Shown in pieces: positions 24,106 through 33,769 of a stretch of DNA of 64,000 nt; the stretch's first letter is position 1; each line of letters begins with the position of its first letter. The notes beneath the pieces were generated by a model. It saw only the letters and a program-made list of their open reading frames with translations, did not search any database and was not told where the DNA came from. The translations under genes and the position numbers were made by a program. Source of the stretch: Escarpia spicata (taxonomy: Eukaryota > Annelida > Polychaeta > Sabellida > Siboglinidae). The stretch covers positions 47,173,748 to 47,237,747 of the forward strand of contig OZ023205.1 of NCBI GenBank assembly GCA_963995525.1, written 5' to 3'.

Positions 24106-24905
24106 TTAAAATTTGTCTTCCCAGTTAATATTTGAACATTCTATTCTCATTGCATCATAGTTTGCCACATTATACAGCTTCCTTTTTTTAGTGTAATTAC
24201 TTGTTATAAAGTTGCACACTATACTGAATTTGAGTACACAATGGTCACTTTTGCCCAGAGGGCTAAGGTACTCTAATTCTCCTACATTATCTTCGTCATT
24301 AGATAGAATCAGATCTAACAGGTTTGTGTTAGTTGTGCCTCGTCCTCTCGTGGGGTTTGACACGTGTTGAACCATGTACGTGTCTCTAAGGCATTCCACA
24401 AATTTAAAATTTAAATTGTTGGGGTTATTTGATTTGGTCGTCCAATGATTCCAATTTATTTCAGGGAGGTTGAAATCTCCAGTAATTACGATGTGAGAGT
24501 ATTGTTGTTGTGATATTGATCTGATCATATTTAGAAGTTCTACATTATTTTCTTCAGATCCCCCATCGCTTCTGTATATGCATCCAAAAAGAAATTTATT
24601 TTTATTCTTTAATTTGATTTCTATAAATAAGCATTCTTTGAAAGTTGTGACTAGGTTTATGTACTCTGCATGCAGAGAATTTAGCACATATATTATAATA
24701 CCTCTTCCTTCAGTATTTAAAAAAAATTTGAGAATAACATGTAACCTTCTAAGGAAAATTCTGGTGTTGTTACAGAACATTTAGGGTTTTGGGGTTTTAC
24801 TTCATTAATTGCTATTATGTGGGGTTTTAGTACTTTGATTCTTTGTTCAAATTCATTTTGTTTGTTTCTTAATTGGTCAGCATTGGTGTAAAAACACTGA
24901 ATGCT
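24106..24905 (-). pseudogene. CR1 ORF2: APE-type endonuclease
   Basis: Reads IQCFYTNADQLRNKQNEF and PHIIAINEVKPQNP, shifts frame near 24725, then GRGIIIYV, FGCIYRS, HIVITGDFNLPEINW and LGKSDHCVLKF. NADxLxNK, the Glu of NEVKP, GDFN and SDH are the catalytic or metal-binding motifs of the EEP fold, and all are present. Nicks target DNA for target-primed reverse transcription in active relatives. Confidence 0.88.
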
Positions 24906-24976
24906 GCCTATCTCATTAAGATTACGTTTGTTTACGTTCGTTTTCCCATCTGTTGTTCTAGGTGGATATGTACTCT

Positions 24977-25911
24977 TTATTGGCTTTTCCTTATCTTTTT
25001 TATTCTTCTTTCCAATGATGGACCCCTCACTCTGTACAGGTATTCCCCCGACTCGTCTGCTGCTCCCTGTCTCTTTGCTTCTTCATAGAGCTTTTTAGAT
25101 TCTTCTCTTTCTTGTTTGGTTTTGTCGTGGTCAATTTTTATATTTTTGAACTTATCATTTTCCTTGATGTGATGGAACTTTCGAAGAAGGGTGCGTTTTT
25201 TTTTAATGTGCGTTACTGTAATCAGTACTGGTCTGGGGCTGTTTGCATTTTCTTTGGCTTCCCCGAGACGTCGGATTTCTGTGATGTCAGTGTCTGTAAA
25301 GTTATTGTCTAGGATTTGTTCTTTGTCATGTTGTTGTCTTGTGGTTTTTAGTTGTGATGTTGTTTCTGGCAGGTTGAAAATTATTACATTGTTTAATCTT
25401 TTTTCTCTTTCTTTTGTTTCAATGTTTTGCTCCTTTACTTGTAGTTGTACTACTTTTTTCTCTTCATTTGGGTTAATGGTTGGCTTTGTTTGGCTCTTTT
25501 CTTCTAGCTTGGATTCTGAGATAATTTCTCTCACTCTTTTCTCGTCGACTTAGGATCCAAGTTCTTTTTCTATTTCGTTTATTCTGTCTTCCACTTTCTT
25601 TAGGAATTGCTCGCACCTCTCCTCACAGCTCTTTTCATTTTTGAGATTTTTCATTACTTTTGAGTCACAGGGTGGACAAAACCAATGTATTTGCTGTTTG
25701 TCTGTCATTAGTTTATATTCTTTATCGTTTATGTCCACACATTCAATACAAAAATGTTTCTCGCAGAATTCGCACTCTAGCAGTTTATGGTTTGGTCCTT
25801 TGAAGTTTTGTTTACACCCTGGCCTGTGCATGTCCAAACTTCATCATCAACAGTTGTCCACTGAAAATCAGTTTTACTTTTTGTCCTTGGTTTTTTTTTG
25901 CAGGTTGCCAT
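24977..25911 (-). pseudogene. CR1 ORF1: PHD finger and coiled-coil protein
   Basis: Begins at the ATG at 25911 (MATCKKKPRTKS), with WTC and then, after a frame slip, LLECEFCEKHFCIECV and WFCPPCDSK: the Cys/His spacing of a PHD-type finger seen in many CR1-group ORF1 proteins. A stop at about 25548 separates it from a charged, coiled-coil-like C-terminal half with IFNLPE (an RRM-like edge strand) and RRLGE. Role in relatives: nucleic-acid-binding RNP protein. Confidence 0.8.
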
Positions 25912-26203
25912 GACCTACTTTAGTTTTATATCCCTTATTATAATATTTATTTAGTATTTTAGAGTTGTGCAAGGGATCAAGGCAGTGCTGGGAGAAGATG
26001 TTGAGTAGTTATAGAATGATGCCCAGGGCGACTCTGGTCTGGGTTTAATGAGTTGCCTTGATCAGTTGATGAACAAGCCAGATTAGTATAAAGTGAAGAT
26101 TTGTGCAGGATGGTTGAAGAAATGTGTTTATGTCTAAGACATATACCAGTTGTTAGTAAATCAAATGCTGCAAAACATGCTTGCATTTTCTCGTGTCATG
26201 TAC

Positions 26204-26264
26204 CTGAATCGGAAGAATTGTTTTCATCGTCTGGTTCATAAACTACGACATCGTCGTCCGCCAT
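26204..26264 (-). CDS. CRBN: Cereblon exon 1 (start codon)
   Basis: Minus strand, ATG at 26264. Encodes MADDDVVVYEPDDENNSSDS plus one base, then GTACAT donor. Acidic, like the start of other cereblons. It joins exon 2 in the correct phase (one base plus two) and the joined acidic stretch leads straight into the conserved region. The start is placed in an AAAAAGATGGCGG context, a good Kozak-like site with G at +4. No upstream in-frame ATG before a stop. Confidence 0.85.
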
Positions 26265-26440
26265 CTTTTTTGTTTACTAGCCGCACAAAATACGCTGGGA
26301 AAACTAGATTCACGTGACATGACCAGCCAATCAACGACAAAGTCGTGTACTTCCGCAAGCAATATTGTCACGTGGTCGGGCTAGTTTTGTGTTTTGCCTT
26401 CGCGCTTCCGGGTGTTGATTTCTTGTTCGTGTCCATATTT
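26265..26440. promoter_or_regulatory. Shared CRBN / DNAJB9 head-to-head promoter
   Basis: Only about 170-200 bp separates the CRBN start codon (minus) from the probable DNAJB9 5' exon (plus). The interval has an NF-Y-type CCAAT at 26327-26331, two CACGTG boxes (26311-26316 and 26369-26374, the second reading CCACGTG on the minus strand) and ETS-like TTCCG sites at 26351 and 26406. No TATA box near either start. This is the layout of a bidirectional housekeeping promoter; the CACGTG/CCACG cores could answer USF/MITF or XBP1/ATF6-type factors. A canonical CCAAT-N9-CCACG stress element was looked for and not found. Confidence 0.6.
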
Positions 26441-26461
26441 TAAGACGTACAAAGTTATAAA
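26405..26461 (+). other. DNAJB9: Probable DNAJB9 5' untranslated exon
   Basis: A consensus donor GTAAGTATC begins at 26462, and the first coding exon begins with an acceptor (TCTTCAG) only 29 nt before the start codon, so an upstream non-coding exon is needed. The region just after the promoter elements is the natural place. The 5' end is a guess. Confidence 0.5.
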
Positions 26462-28211
26462 GTAAGTATCTTCGCATTATATATTGTTGTATGTTTTAAT
26501 TACCACAACATATGTTTCTATGGTTTTAGATTAAGCACAACATTTTATTACGATTCGTCAAAACATAACACAGAACTTTCGTCACGCACAACTGCCACAG
26601 GCACAACTCGCACACGTTACAACGGGGCCTCTGTATTCCCCGGAACGATTCCGGAACGGATTTTTAAAGGCATTCGATTTATAAAATAATCTACCATTCG
26701 TTGTACGCTTCGCCTGGGACTTATATTTCACACATAGCAAAATATTGATATAATATGACATGTCCTTAAATATGAAGGCAAAATATCTACATTAATGTAT
26801 ATTCATGTGCAATGGAACGTCGCGGAACGTCTACCGACGGGGTATCTAATACCACAATACCAGTGACAGCTGGCCTGGTGTAGCACTAAGACAAAGTGGC
26901 TTAAATTATTAGGGAAAGATCTTAGCTGATATATACATATACCTCTTCTTCAGTCTTCAGACAAATTTGCCTATGACTATGTACCGCTTTTTTACCAATC
27001 ACCAATGGCAATGTTGCTTTATATATTAAGTTTACATTATCGAATTTGACAGGCTGGTGCATCCATAATAAAATATATCGAGTCGGTTCTTCAGTGCAAT
27101 GACAGTTGGAACTGTGACAATGGCTACGCCTATGGGTAAGGTGTTCCATTAATTTATACTTCCATACATCAATTACTCTCTCAAGAAGAAGTGTTTCCAT
27201 AGTTCTTGTTTACTCCTGCTACCCCTCCGCGATTTTCGTATCATCCGTGAATCTTACTTCAAGTTCAGGGTGGACTGTCTGAAGTAAGAAGTCATAAGTG
27301 ACACGTTAAACCCATTTATTATAAAGAACTGTATTCTTCCAGCACTGAAATTTACTACAATTGAACATCTTACTACATAGATCACCCATATTTGCCTGAA
27401 ATAAAAAGAAGTCTTATTTATTATGTGCTGTTGAGTTAGAATATTAATATCACTAACTTATAATGATTCAAAGTATTTATTAGATGCACTTTCACCTGGA
27501 AGAAAAACATTTTCCGGGATGGAAGAAACTGGAAAAAAACACGAAAAAAGCCGCCACTCGGAAGAAACTGTAAACCCTGGTATAAGTCTTTTCAACATCC
27601 ATCAATTTCAAAGACTTTCCCCAGTACATCTTCATTCATGTGGTAGCCCTAATTTCTAGTTAATGTCTTGTTGATAATTTAAAAACTAAGTTTATTGTAG
27701 CATTTATTGTAATTTTATATTATCACTGACACTTCAATCTGGATACAGGGCTTCATTGTGGAAGTAAGTGAGATACTTACAATCATTAAAAAGACACTTG
27801 TAATTGATTGCAAAGTTAGATTGTCTGCTGCTGAAAGACATTGAATAAGGTTATTAGTCATCTTTGCGCACCTAGGATTGCTGAACCCCCCTAACCGTGT
27901 CAGTACTTCTGGTCCTGGCATACTAGCCAATCAAAGTCTGTATTCCTCAGTTGTTTTATAGACTACTAGTAGTCATTTATTCACTTTCAGAATCAGATTT
28001 GAATTTTTTATGTGCACAAATCATAGAAATGGGCAGTACTGCTTGGTTGATTCGTGAAAATGGTCAGACAGGTAAATCAATTATCACTAATTCTGCAAAA
28101 TTATATGAAATTTGGTATTTAAATTTCATGTACATACATGGATGCAATCCTTATCAAAATTTTTGTGGGTGTTGAAATCATTAAGTGCTGACATTTAGTA
28201 ATCGATGAGTG
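26462..28211 (+). other. DNAJB9: DNAJB9 intron 1
   Basis: 1.75 kb. Contains no recognised transposon. Positions 27991-28071 look like a symmetric exon of unknown origin (see findings). A minus-strand open frame at 26922-27200 matches nothing I know. Confidence 0.5.
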
Positions 28212-28460
28212 TCTAATTTTTCTGTCTTCAGATTAGCACCATGCAGTGTCGCTATATCGTGCTGTTGATTACTGCATATACAGTCATCTCTGTGGACTTG
28301 GCCTCAGCTGCGAAGGACTATTATGACATTCTTGGCATAAAACGGTCTGCAAAGACACGTGATGTGAAAAAGGCCTTCAGGAAACTGGCACTCAAATATC
28401 ACCCCGACAAAAACAAGGACAATAAAGAAGCTGAGAAGAAGTTTCTTGAAATAGCTAAAG
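28212..28460 (+). CDS. DNAJB9: DNAJB9 (ERdj4) exon 2: signal peptide and J domain
   Basis: First coding exon; ATG at 28241 in ACCATGC context. An ER-lumenal Hsp40 co-chaperone of BiP. Residues 1-24 are a hydrophobic signal peptide ([19 protein letters not shown]), then [33 protein letters not shown] and [10 protein letters not shown]: helices I-III of the J domain with the HPD motif that stimulates BiP ATPase. Ends in phase 1 at GTGAGC. The start of the protein and the domain order match DNAJB9 of other animals ([24 protein letters not shown]). Confidence 0.95.
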
Positions 28461-29165
28461 GTGAGCTAAACTACAATTTTCACTCATGCAGCATTTGCAC
28501 AAATATATACAGTCTGTATATCAAACATAGAATATTATATTATTGTAACAATTAACAATGATGGGAGAACATAATGCATATAAATGATATAATATTGTAC
28601 TCCCTCTCGACATATATTTTATATTAGTAAGACAGTCTGTTAGTAATCAAGACAAATACTATTTAAATGTGCACAATTAATCTTACAACATACACCATTC
28701 CCGGAGTTTCTGTATGTAGGCCTACCCAGTATGCCATTGTTTTAAAAGTAAAATTGATCTAGCACATACATTGGCACAGTATCACTGGTGGGATGCAGTG
28801 AGAACTGGATCCATCTACTGCAGTTTCATAATTTGAATTATATATTTCACCCCACTTTCCCTGTGTGTTGTGGTAAACACACTAAAAGCTACTGGTCCCT
28901 TCTTCCTTATGTATATATACCAGTGGAAACAAAACAACTGACATAAGGAGATGAAAAAACCTGTCATGGACTCGTAGAGCTAATGGTCTCATGTCGATCT
29001 ACATAACAATTAATAATAACTTTGTTAATTAGCATTAGATGCATCCCAAAAACTTGTTCTGATATTGGAGTCAGTGTCATGACTCATGAGCACCATTTCT
29101 GTGCAGAAATGTAAGACCAGACATTATTTTTGTAATCTTTACATTATTGCATGCACTGTCTGCAG
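28461..29165 (+). other. DNAJB9: DNAJB9 intron 2
   Basis: 705-bp intron between GTGAGC and CTGCAG. AT-rich, no recognised element. Confidence 0.8.
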
Positions 29166-29621
29166 CCTATGAGGTACTGTCAGACCCAGACAAGAGAAAG
29201 AAGTACGATCAGTTCGGCGAGGCCGCATTCTCACAGAATGGCGGCGGTGCCGACGGCTTTCAAGACTTCAACATGAACGACTTCTTCAAAGGCTTTGACA
29301 ACGCATTCCACGCCCACAACCAGGGTGGCCACGGTGGCGACAGCTTCACCTTCACATTCGGGGACAGCCACAACGCATTCAACTTCAACAACATGTTCTC
29401 GGATGACGAAGGTGACGATTTCTATGGGGGCAACTCATTCATGAACACGGGCTTCGCTGATGATCCATGGGCCTTTGGGGATGAATTTGATGATGGATTT
29501 GGCTTTAATTCAATACACGACGCACACCAGATGCACTCGCATCAAGACGTACACCAGCATGCACATCAGCATGCACACCATCAAGCACACCAACATGCAT
29601 CGCACATGCACACAGGCGGTG
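29166..29621 (+). CDS. DNAJB9: DNAJB9 (ERdj4) exon 3: end of J domain, G/F region, His-rich region
   Basis: Starts after CTGCAG, completing an Ala codon: [19 protein letters not shown] is helix IV of the J domain. It is followed by a Gly/Phe/Asp/Asn-rich region ([36 protein letters not shown]) like the FNFDDLFKDF region of DNAJB9. Then comes a segment of about 30 residues rich in His ([20 protein letters not shown] and on), not found in vertebrate DNAJB9. Ends in phase 1 at GTGAGT. Confidence 0.95.
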
Positions 29622-30797
29622 GTGAGTGCATATTGTTGTCTTGTTGGAATTTTAATTCCTCAGAGGCTGATTTTACAAAGAATCTGAAGGAAGTAATGAA
29701 AGAAAGATGTTTTATTTGTCCCCACATACACAGTTCTTCTTTTTTATGTTATATCAATTTAAAGTTGAATTCACATACACTTAAGTTATAGTTATATACA
29801 TACTTATTATATATATAGTGTGTAATTGTGTATGTACTTACATTTTTACACACATACACCAACATGTTAGGCTTTACAAATAAAAAGTAAACAAATCATG
29901 ATTAACTCGAGTGGGGTATGTGACTCCCAAGACAAATTTATCACTGTCATAGGAAACGCCCCATTTATGTTAAAATTATATTAGTTTTTATACCTGGCGT
30001 TCTCGTATTTGTATGTAAGTTGTCTGGGAATATGTGCAGTGTATACATGTGTGTATTTGAACGAATACTTGTGTGGCTGTAATGCTAATTGTTTGTACAT
30101 ATGGATCAAATCAGATGTTTGACTTCATTTTGAACAATCATGGAAAAGGATCAAGGATCATTGTAAACAATAACTACAACAATTTTATGATTTGAACACC
30201 TTTGTGTGATGGTTCATATAGTACAGGGGCCAGCAACCTTTTTGAATGGAGGGCCAAACAGACGACTTGGACTAAGTCAGCGAGCCACACACGTGTTATT
30301 TGAATATTGTGTAAGCCTAGTGGGAAGTGGTACATTATGTTATGTTTGGAATCTGAATATAAGTTGGTCAGTGTTTTCAGCACACAAATTACAAGTTTGA
30401 GTCTTCGTGCAGTTGCTGCGCCACCAAACAAATTGTCAATGAGCTTAGTGTGTTTGATCAGATCAGGAAACTGTTCCGTCAGCAAATGCATGTAGTGACA
30501 CTTTACAAGCGTCAACTCTTTGGCAGTAACTTTGAGTGTTATAGAGCCGCACTGTATTTCAGTGAACTCTATCCACACAACTTCCTACGTATCAACGCAT
30601 TCCACATGGAACAAGTTGGAAAATTAGGCAACTCATCACTGCAAGTCCTAAGATTTGTAACCCACTCAGCTTTGCATTGCGCTATTGCATTTCCCACAGT
30701 AAAGTCCCCCCAGTGTGTGTGCGCCTGCATGCGCACACACATCAGAAAAAGGTTAATTGTTTTGACTTTGAATGAGTTGGATGTTTGTTGTTTACAG
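29622..30797 (+). other. DNAJB9: DNAJB9 intron 3
   Basis: 1.2 kb. CAGGGGCCAGCAACCTTTTT-like sequence at 30224-30243 resembles one end of a hAT element, and the following 500 bp are more GC-balanced than the rest, but no matching second end was found. Confidence 0.6.
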
Positions 30798-30868
30798 GTA
30801 ACCAACGATGCAAGACGGTGACAAAACGGGTGGGAAATACAGTGACAACGCATACTATCTGCTCATAG
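30798..30868 (+). CDS. DNAJB9: DNAJB9 (ERdj4) exon 4: conserved C-terminus and stop
   Basis: Begins after TTTACAG and completes a Gly codon. Encodes NQRCKTVTKRVGNTVTTHT then ICS and a TAG stop at 30866-30868. This matches the highly conserved DNAJB9 tail (CRTVTQR.GN.VTTYT.C). Total protein 248 residues against about 223 in vertebrates, the excess being mainly the His-rich segment. The final 27 nt, from 30842, are also the first unit of a tandem repeat that continues into the 3' UTR. Confidence 0.93.
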
Positions 30869-31306
30869 AGTGACAACGCATACTATCTGTGCATAGAATG
30901 ACAACTCAAATTATTTGTTCATGGTGTGACTCCAAAGCATATCTCTGTTTATGGAGTGACTCCAAAGCATATCTCTGTTCATGGTGTGACTCCAAAGCAT
31001 ATCTCTGTTCATGGTGTGACTCTAAAGCGTATCTCTGTTCATGGTGTGACTCCAAAGCATATCTCTGTTCATGGTTTGACTCCAAATCATATCTCTGTTC
31101 ATGGTGTGACTCCAAAGCATATCTTTGTTCGTGGTGTGACTCCAAAGCATATCTCTGTTTATGGTGTGACTCCAAAGCATATCTCTGTTCATGGTGTGAA
31201 TCCAAAGCATATGTCTGTTCGTGGTGTGACTCCAAAGCATATCTCTGTTCATGGTGTGACTCCAAAGCATATCTCTGTTCATGGTGTGACTCCAAGTCAT
31301 ATCTTC
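30842..31306. repeat. 28-30-bp minisatellite growing out of the DNAJB9 stop region
   Basis: Units 1-3 (30842-30869, 30870-30897, 30898-30925) are 28 bp and start GTGACAACGCATACTATCTG or a variant. From 30926 on the unit is 30 bp, GTGACTCCAAAGCATATCTC plus TGTTCATGGT, about 13 copies. The unit length of 30 keeps several frames open on both strands, which produces spurious open frames of up to 167 codons. The array lies in the 3' UTR. Confidence 0.95.
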
Positions 31307-31667
31307 AGAAGACTTTCAAGAGCCTGTCTATGGAGGGAAGTAAGGAACTAATGTGGTTTTCTTATATCTCCATAACACTTTTAAAGACATAGCCAGTGTG
31401 GTAACTTGTGGTTATTTTATCATTTATTTTTAATGCAAGGAATTATGTTAATTATCTTATGTATGAGTCTATTATTTTGGTAGGTAATTGTACAGCATCC
31501 TCTTTAAGTATCTGTGTTGTCAGATCTCATTTAAATTGTTTGGTTCTGGATTTACATATTTATTAGGTTGCATGCCAACTTTGTCTAAATTCTGAGGAGC
31601 ATATAGTACGCATTCTAGTCACAAATTATGCAATTTAAACAAATATACATGTTTGATCAGAAAATGC

Positions 31668-31673
31668 AATAAA
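31668..31673 (+). terminator. DNAJB9: Possible DNAJB9 polyadenylation signal
   Basis: AATAAA, the first good hexamer after the minisatellite, 800 bp after the stop codon. Not confirmed. Confidence 0.3.
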
Positions 31674-31825
31674 TTAAGTAATAACTATATTTTTAAATAT
31701 TAAAAGACAGGAAGACCTATATTTTATAGTATGAAACAAGATTGTCATAAACTGAATTAAATTAATGAACTCCAAAACTAAGCACCATAGAAGTAAAAAA
31801 CAATGAATAATTGTTACTTTAATAT

Positions 31826-31985
31826 GTACGAATAATCTTCGTGCATTAATTGTAGCATGGCTGGATGCTTCCCACAGAAGCCGAGATGGTGTTCGATTGA
31901 ACAGGTCTGCCAGGTAATAAACTGTAAAACACTTTGAGCAGTCCTGAGGACTGGATACTGCATTATATAAGAACTTACCTTTATG
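31826..31985 (+). mobile_element. SINE body/tail, copy 1
   Basis: Shares GCATGGCTGGATGCTTCCC, GAGATGGTGTTCGATTGAAC, CAGGTCTGCCAGG and ATATAAGAACTTACCTTTA with 45418-45755 and 51430-51555. The tRNA-like head is missing here. Confidence 0.8.
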
Positions 31986-33769
31986 TAGACACTTGGCATG
32001 CCATCTAGTGAATAGTTTATTAACACAAATTATTGCTACTGAAGTTGCTAGTCGTGATGGTTAACTTCAGAGGTTAACTAAATGATGTCTCCAGTTCACA
32101 AATGTGTTATGATGAGTCGATGACCGGTGCTGAATAATATGAAATTAATATATGTATATATAATGTACTGTATATTTTGTACAGCAAGCTGAGAAATGTA
32201 TATAGTGCCAAAAAATGACATTTATATGCTGCCACCTGGTGATTACTGACCGAACTGTTAGTTACACTGTGTACAGCTCTGATCTATACATAATAGATAG
32301 GTGGAGTACAAGTCTATATATTGATGTTACTTCATGTCAGACTTGTTAACAATTGCATGTAAACATATTTAAATGCAATTATGCAAATACTATTTTCCAT
32401 TTTCAAAGCAATTGCGTAAATTTTGGGGTCGTATTAAAATACAAATATTTCAGTTATGCACTCAAATTAGTTAAGATAATTTGGTTTTGTATTAAATTTG
32501 TATTATCTTTGGAAAAAATAACACAACATTTATTTAAACAAAAAATTTACAAAAACAATGATACCATAATGATATCATCTGCTCATTACAGAGAACTCTT
32601 TCAAACAGCATAAAAAGAAACATTGTAAAAATGGATTCACAGGTTAAACAATGATTCCACATTAATATTTCAAATAATTATGCATTTGAGTGGGCATTTA
32701 AAAAACATGTTTTTGAATTTGCATTCAAATAATTAATGTTTAGAGTACACATTCAAATGCAGACACTGAACATTTCACAGCTAATTTTAATGCACATTCA
32801 AATGCATTTGTTAACAGATCTGCTCTATGTCATGATTTTATTGCTGGCTTTGTGCAGGTTCTATCCTCGCTGCTGAAGGAAATGTGTGCTAATGAAAGGG
32901 AGAAGGCATTTTAAATGTTGGAATATTTGCTTTGGATTGTACTGTTTAAACATTGTAGTGCCAATATTTTATTGGCCCTTCAATGGTTGTGGGCCCAACA
33001 TGTATTTGGAATGTTGAATTGTAAATGAAGTGTCAAGATGTCAACATAAAGTGTATGGATTTATTTCCTCTGCAAATCTTGTCTGAGGTAATTTTCATTT
33101 AATGAATGTATGATACCGAATCCGAGCTGAAACAGTGGAATTTTGAATTGAACTAAAATTATGTTACGCAATTCTGTATAAATAATCTTTAGTGTTTTTA
33201 AAGACAAGGAAGTGTGTCAAATAAGTTACCAGTCGTATTTGTCGACAATTAGTCCATAGGTAGGACAAGGGCTTCCCAAGTAAAACCCACAAGTAGACAA
33301 GTATAGACCGACTGAGTTCTGGAGTTGGCTCTTCTATGAAGCCATCCTTGAGAATGTATCTAACTCCCTTAAACAAATTATGTGAAAAGGATAGCCTTTT
33401 CACGTACAGTGGACTGAAATAAACATTTCGTCTTGAAAGTAGTCACATTCCACATGTTCGTCAGTAGTTCATCCATTGATGGATTAAATCAAGATTTGTA
33501 AAACAGACTCATATCTCACAGGTCTACAAAGCCTTATAATAATGTATGTGATACATTGACAACTCGGTAAAAATTAAGCTTGTTTCATTAGTCAGTACAA
33601 GTAAATGCACACAGTTTTAGAGGAATACACTTTATTAGCATTACCACATGTACCATACCAGTCAATGAAAAGCACTGGCCCTGACACGATCAGCGGCCCG
33701 AATACGTCTTTGCGATTCACTTGTGAAAAACTAACAGGCACTTTTAAGCCACGTCCCATTTGGTGATTA
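31986..33769. other. Intergenic stretch without recognised gene
   Basis: AT-rich sequence, including GCATTCAAAT-like simple motifs at 32690-32815. I see no exon, RNA gene or transposon. Confidence 0.5.

Larger units (their letters stand above)
21905..25915 (-). mobile_element. Near full-length CR1-clade non-LTR retrotransposon
   Basis: Minus strand, about 4 kb, 5' end near 25915, 3' end near 21905. Order: ORF1 with a PHD-like zinc finger and coiled coil, ORF2 with an APE-type endonuclease and a CR1-type reverse transcriptase, then a 3' end made of short reiterations of CCTAAGGTA / TAAGGTAAGG. Lack of a poly-A tail and a short tandem 3' motif are typical of CR1/L2. Several frameshifts and one early ORF1 stop show that the copy is inactive, although the RT half is still open for 510 codons. 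Confidence 0.9.
7662..26203 (-). other. CRBN: CRBN intron 1 (18.5 kb, transposon-rich)
   Basis: Separates the 20-codon first exon from the rest of cereblon. Contents listed separately: hairpin 8192-8297, hAT MITE 8390-8868, GTCATTTGCCCAG MITEs at 9188 and 17735, a 360-bp tandem repeat, two non-LTR fragments, a Kolobok-type transposon, a CR1 remnant and a near full-length CR1. Stretches at 9775-11280 and 19570-21040 show nothing I can name, apart from a possible SINE head near 9975-10080 and a GCGCTTTAAA-type SINE-like tail near 10920-10985. Confidence 0.8.

Noticed and set aside
30174..30578. Minus-strand open frame of 134 codons in DNAJB9 intron 3
   Set aside because: The CAGGGGCCAGCAACC end suggests a hAT remnant, but no transposase motif and no second end were found, so I did not call an element or a gene.
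30842..31306. CRISPR array
   Set aside because: Units are contiguous without unique spacers, and this is eukaryotic DNA; the same applies to 2131-2478 and 52090-54187.
30889..31392. Long open frames on both strands in the 30-bp repeat (up to 167 codons)
   Set aside because: They exist only because a 30-bp unit without stops is a multiple of three; frames run on both strands with no start, splice or homology support.
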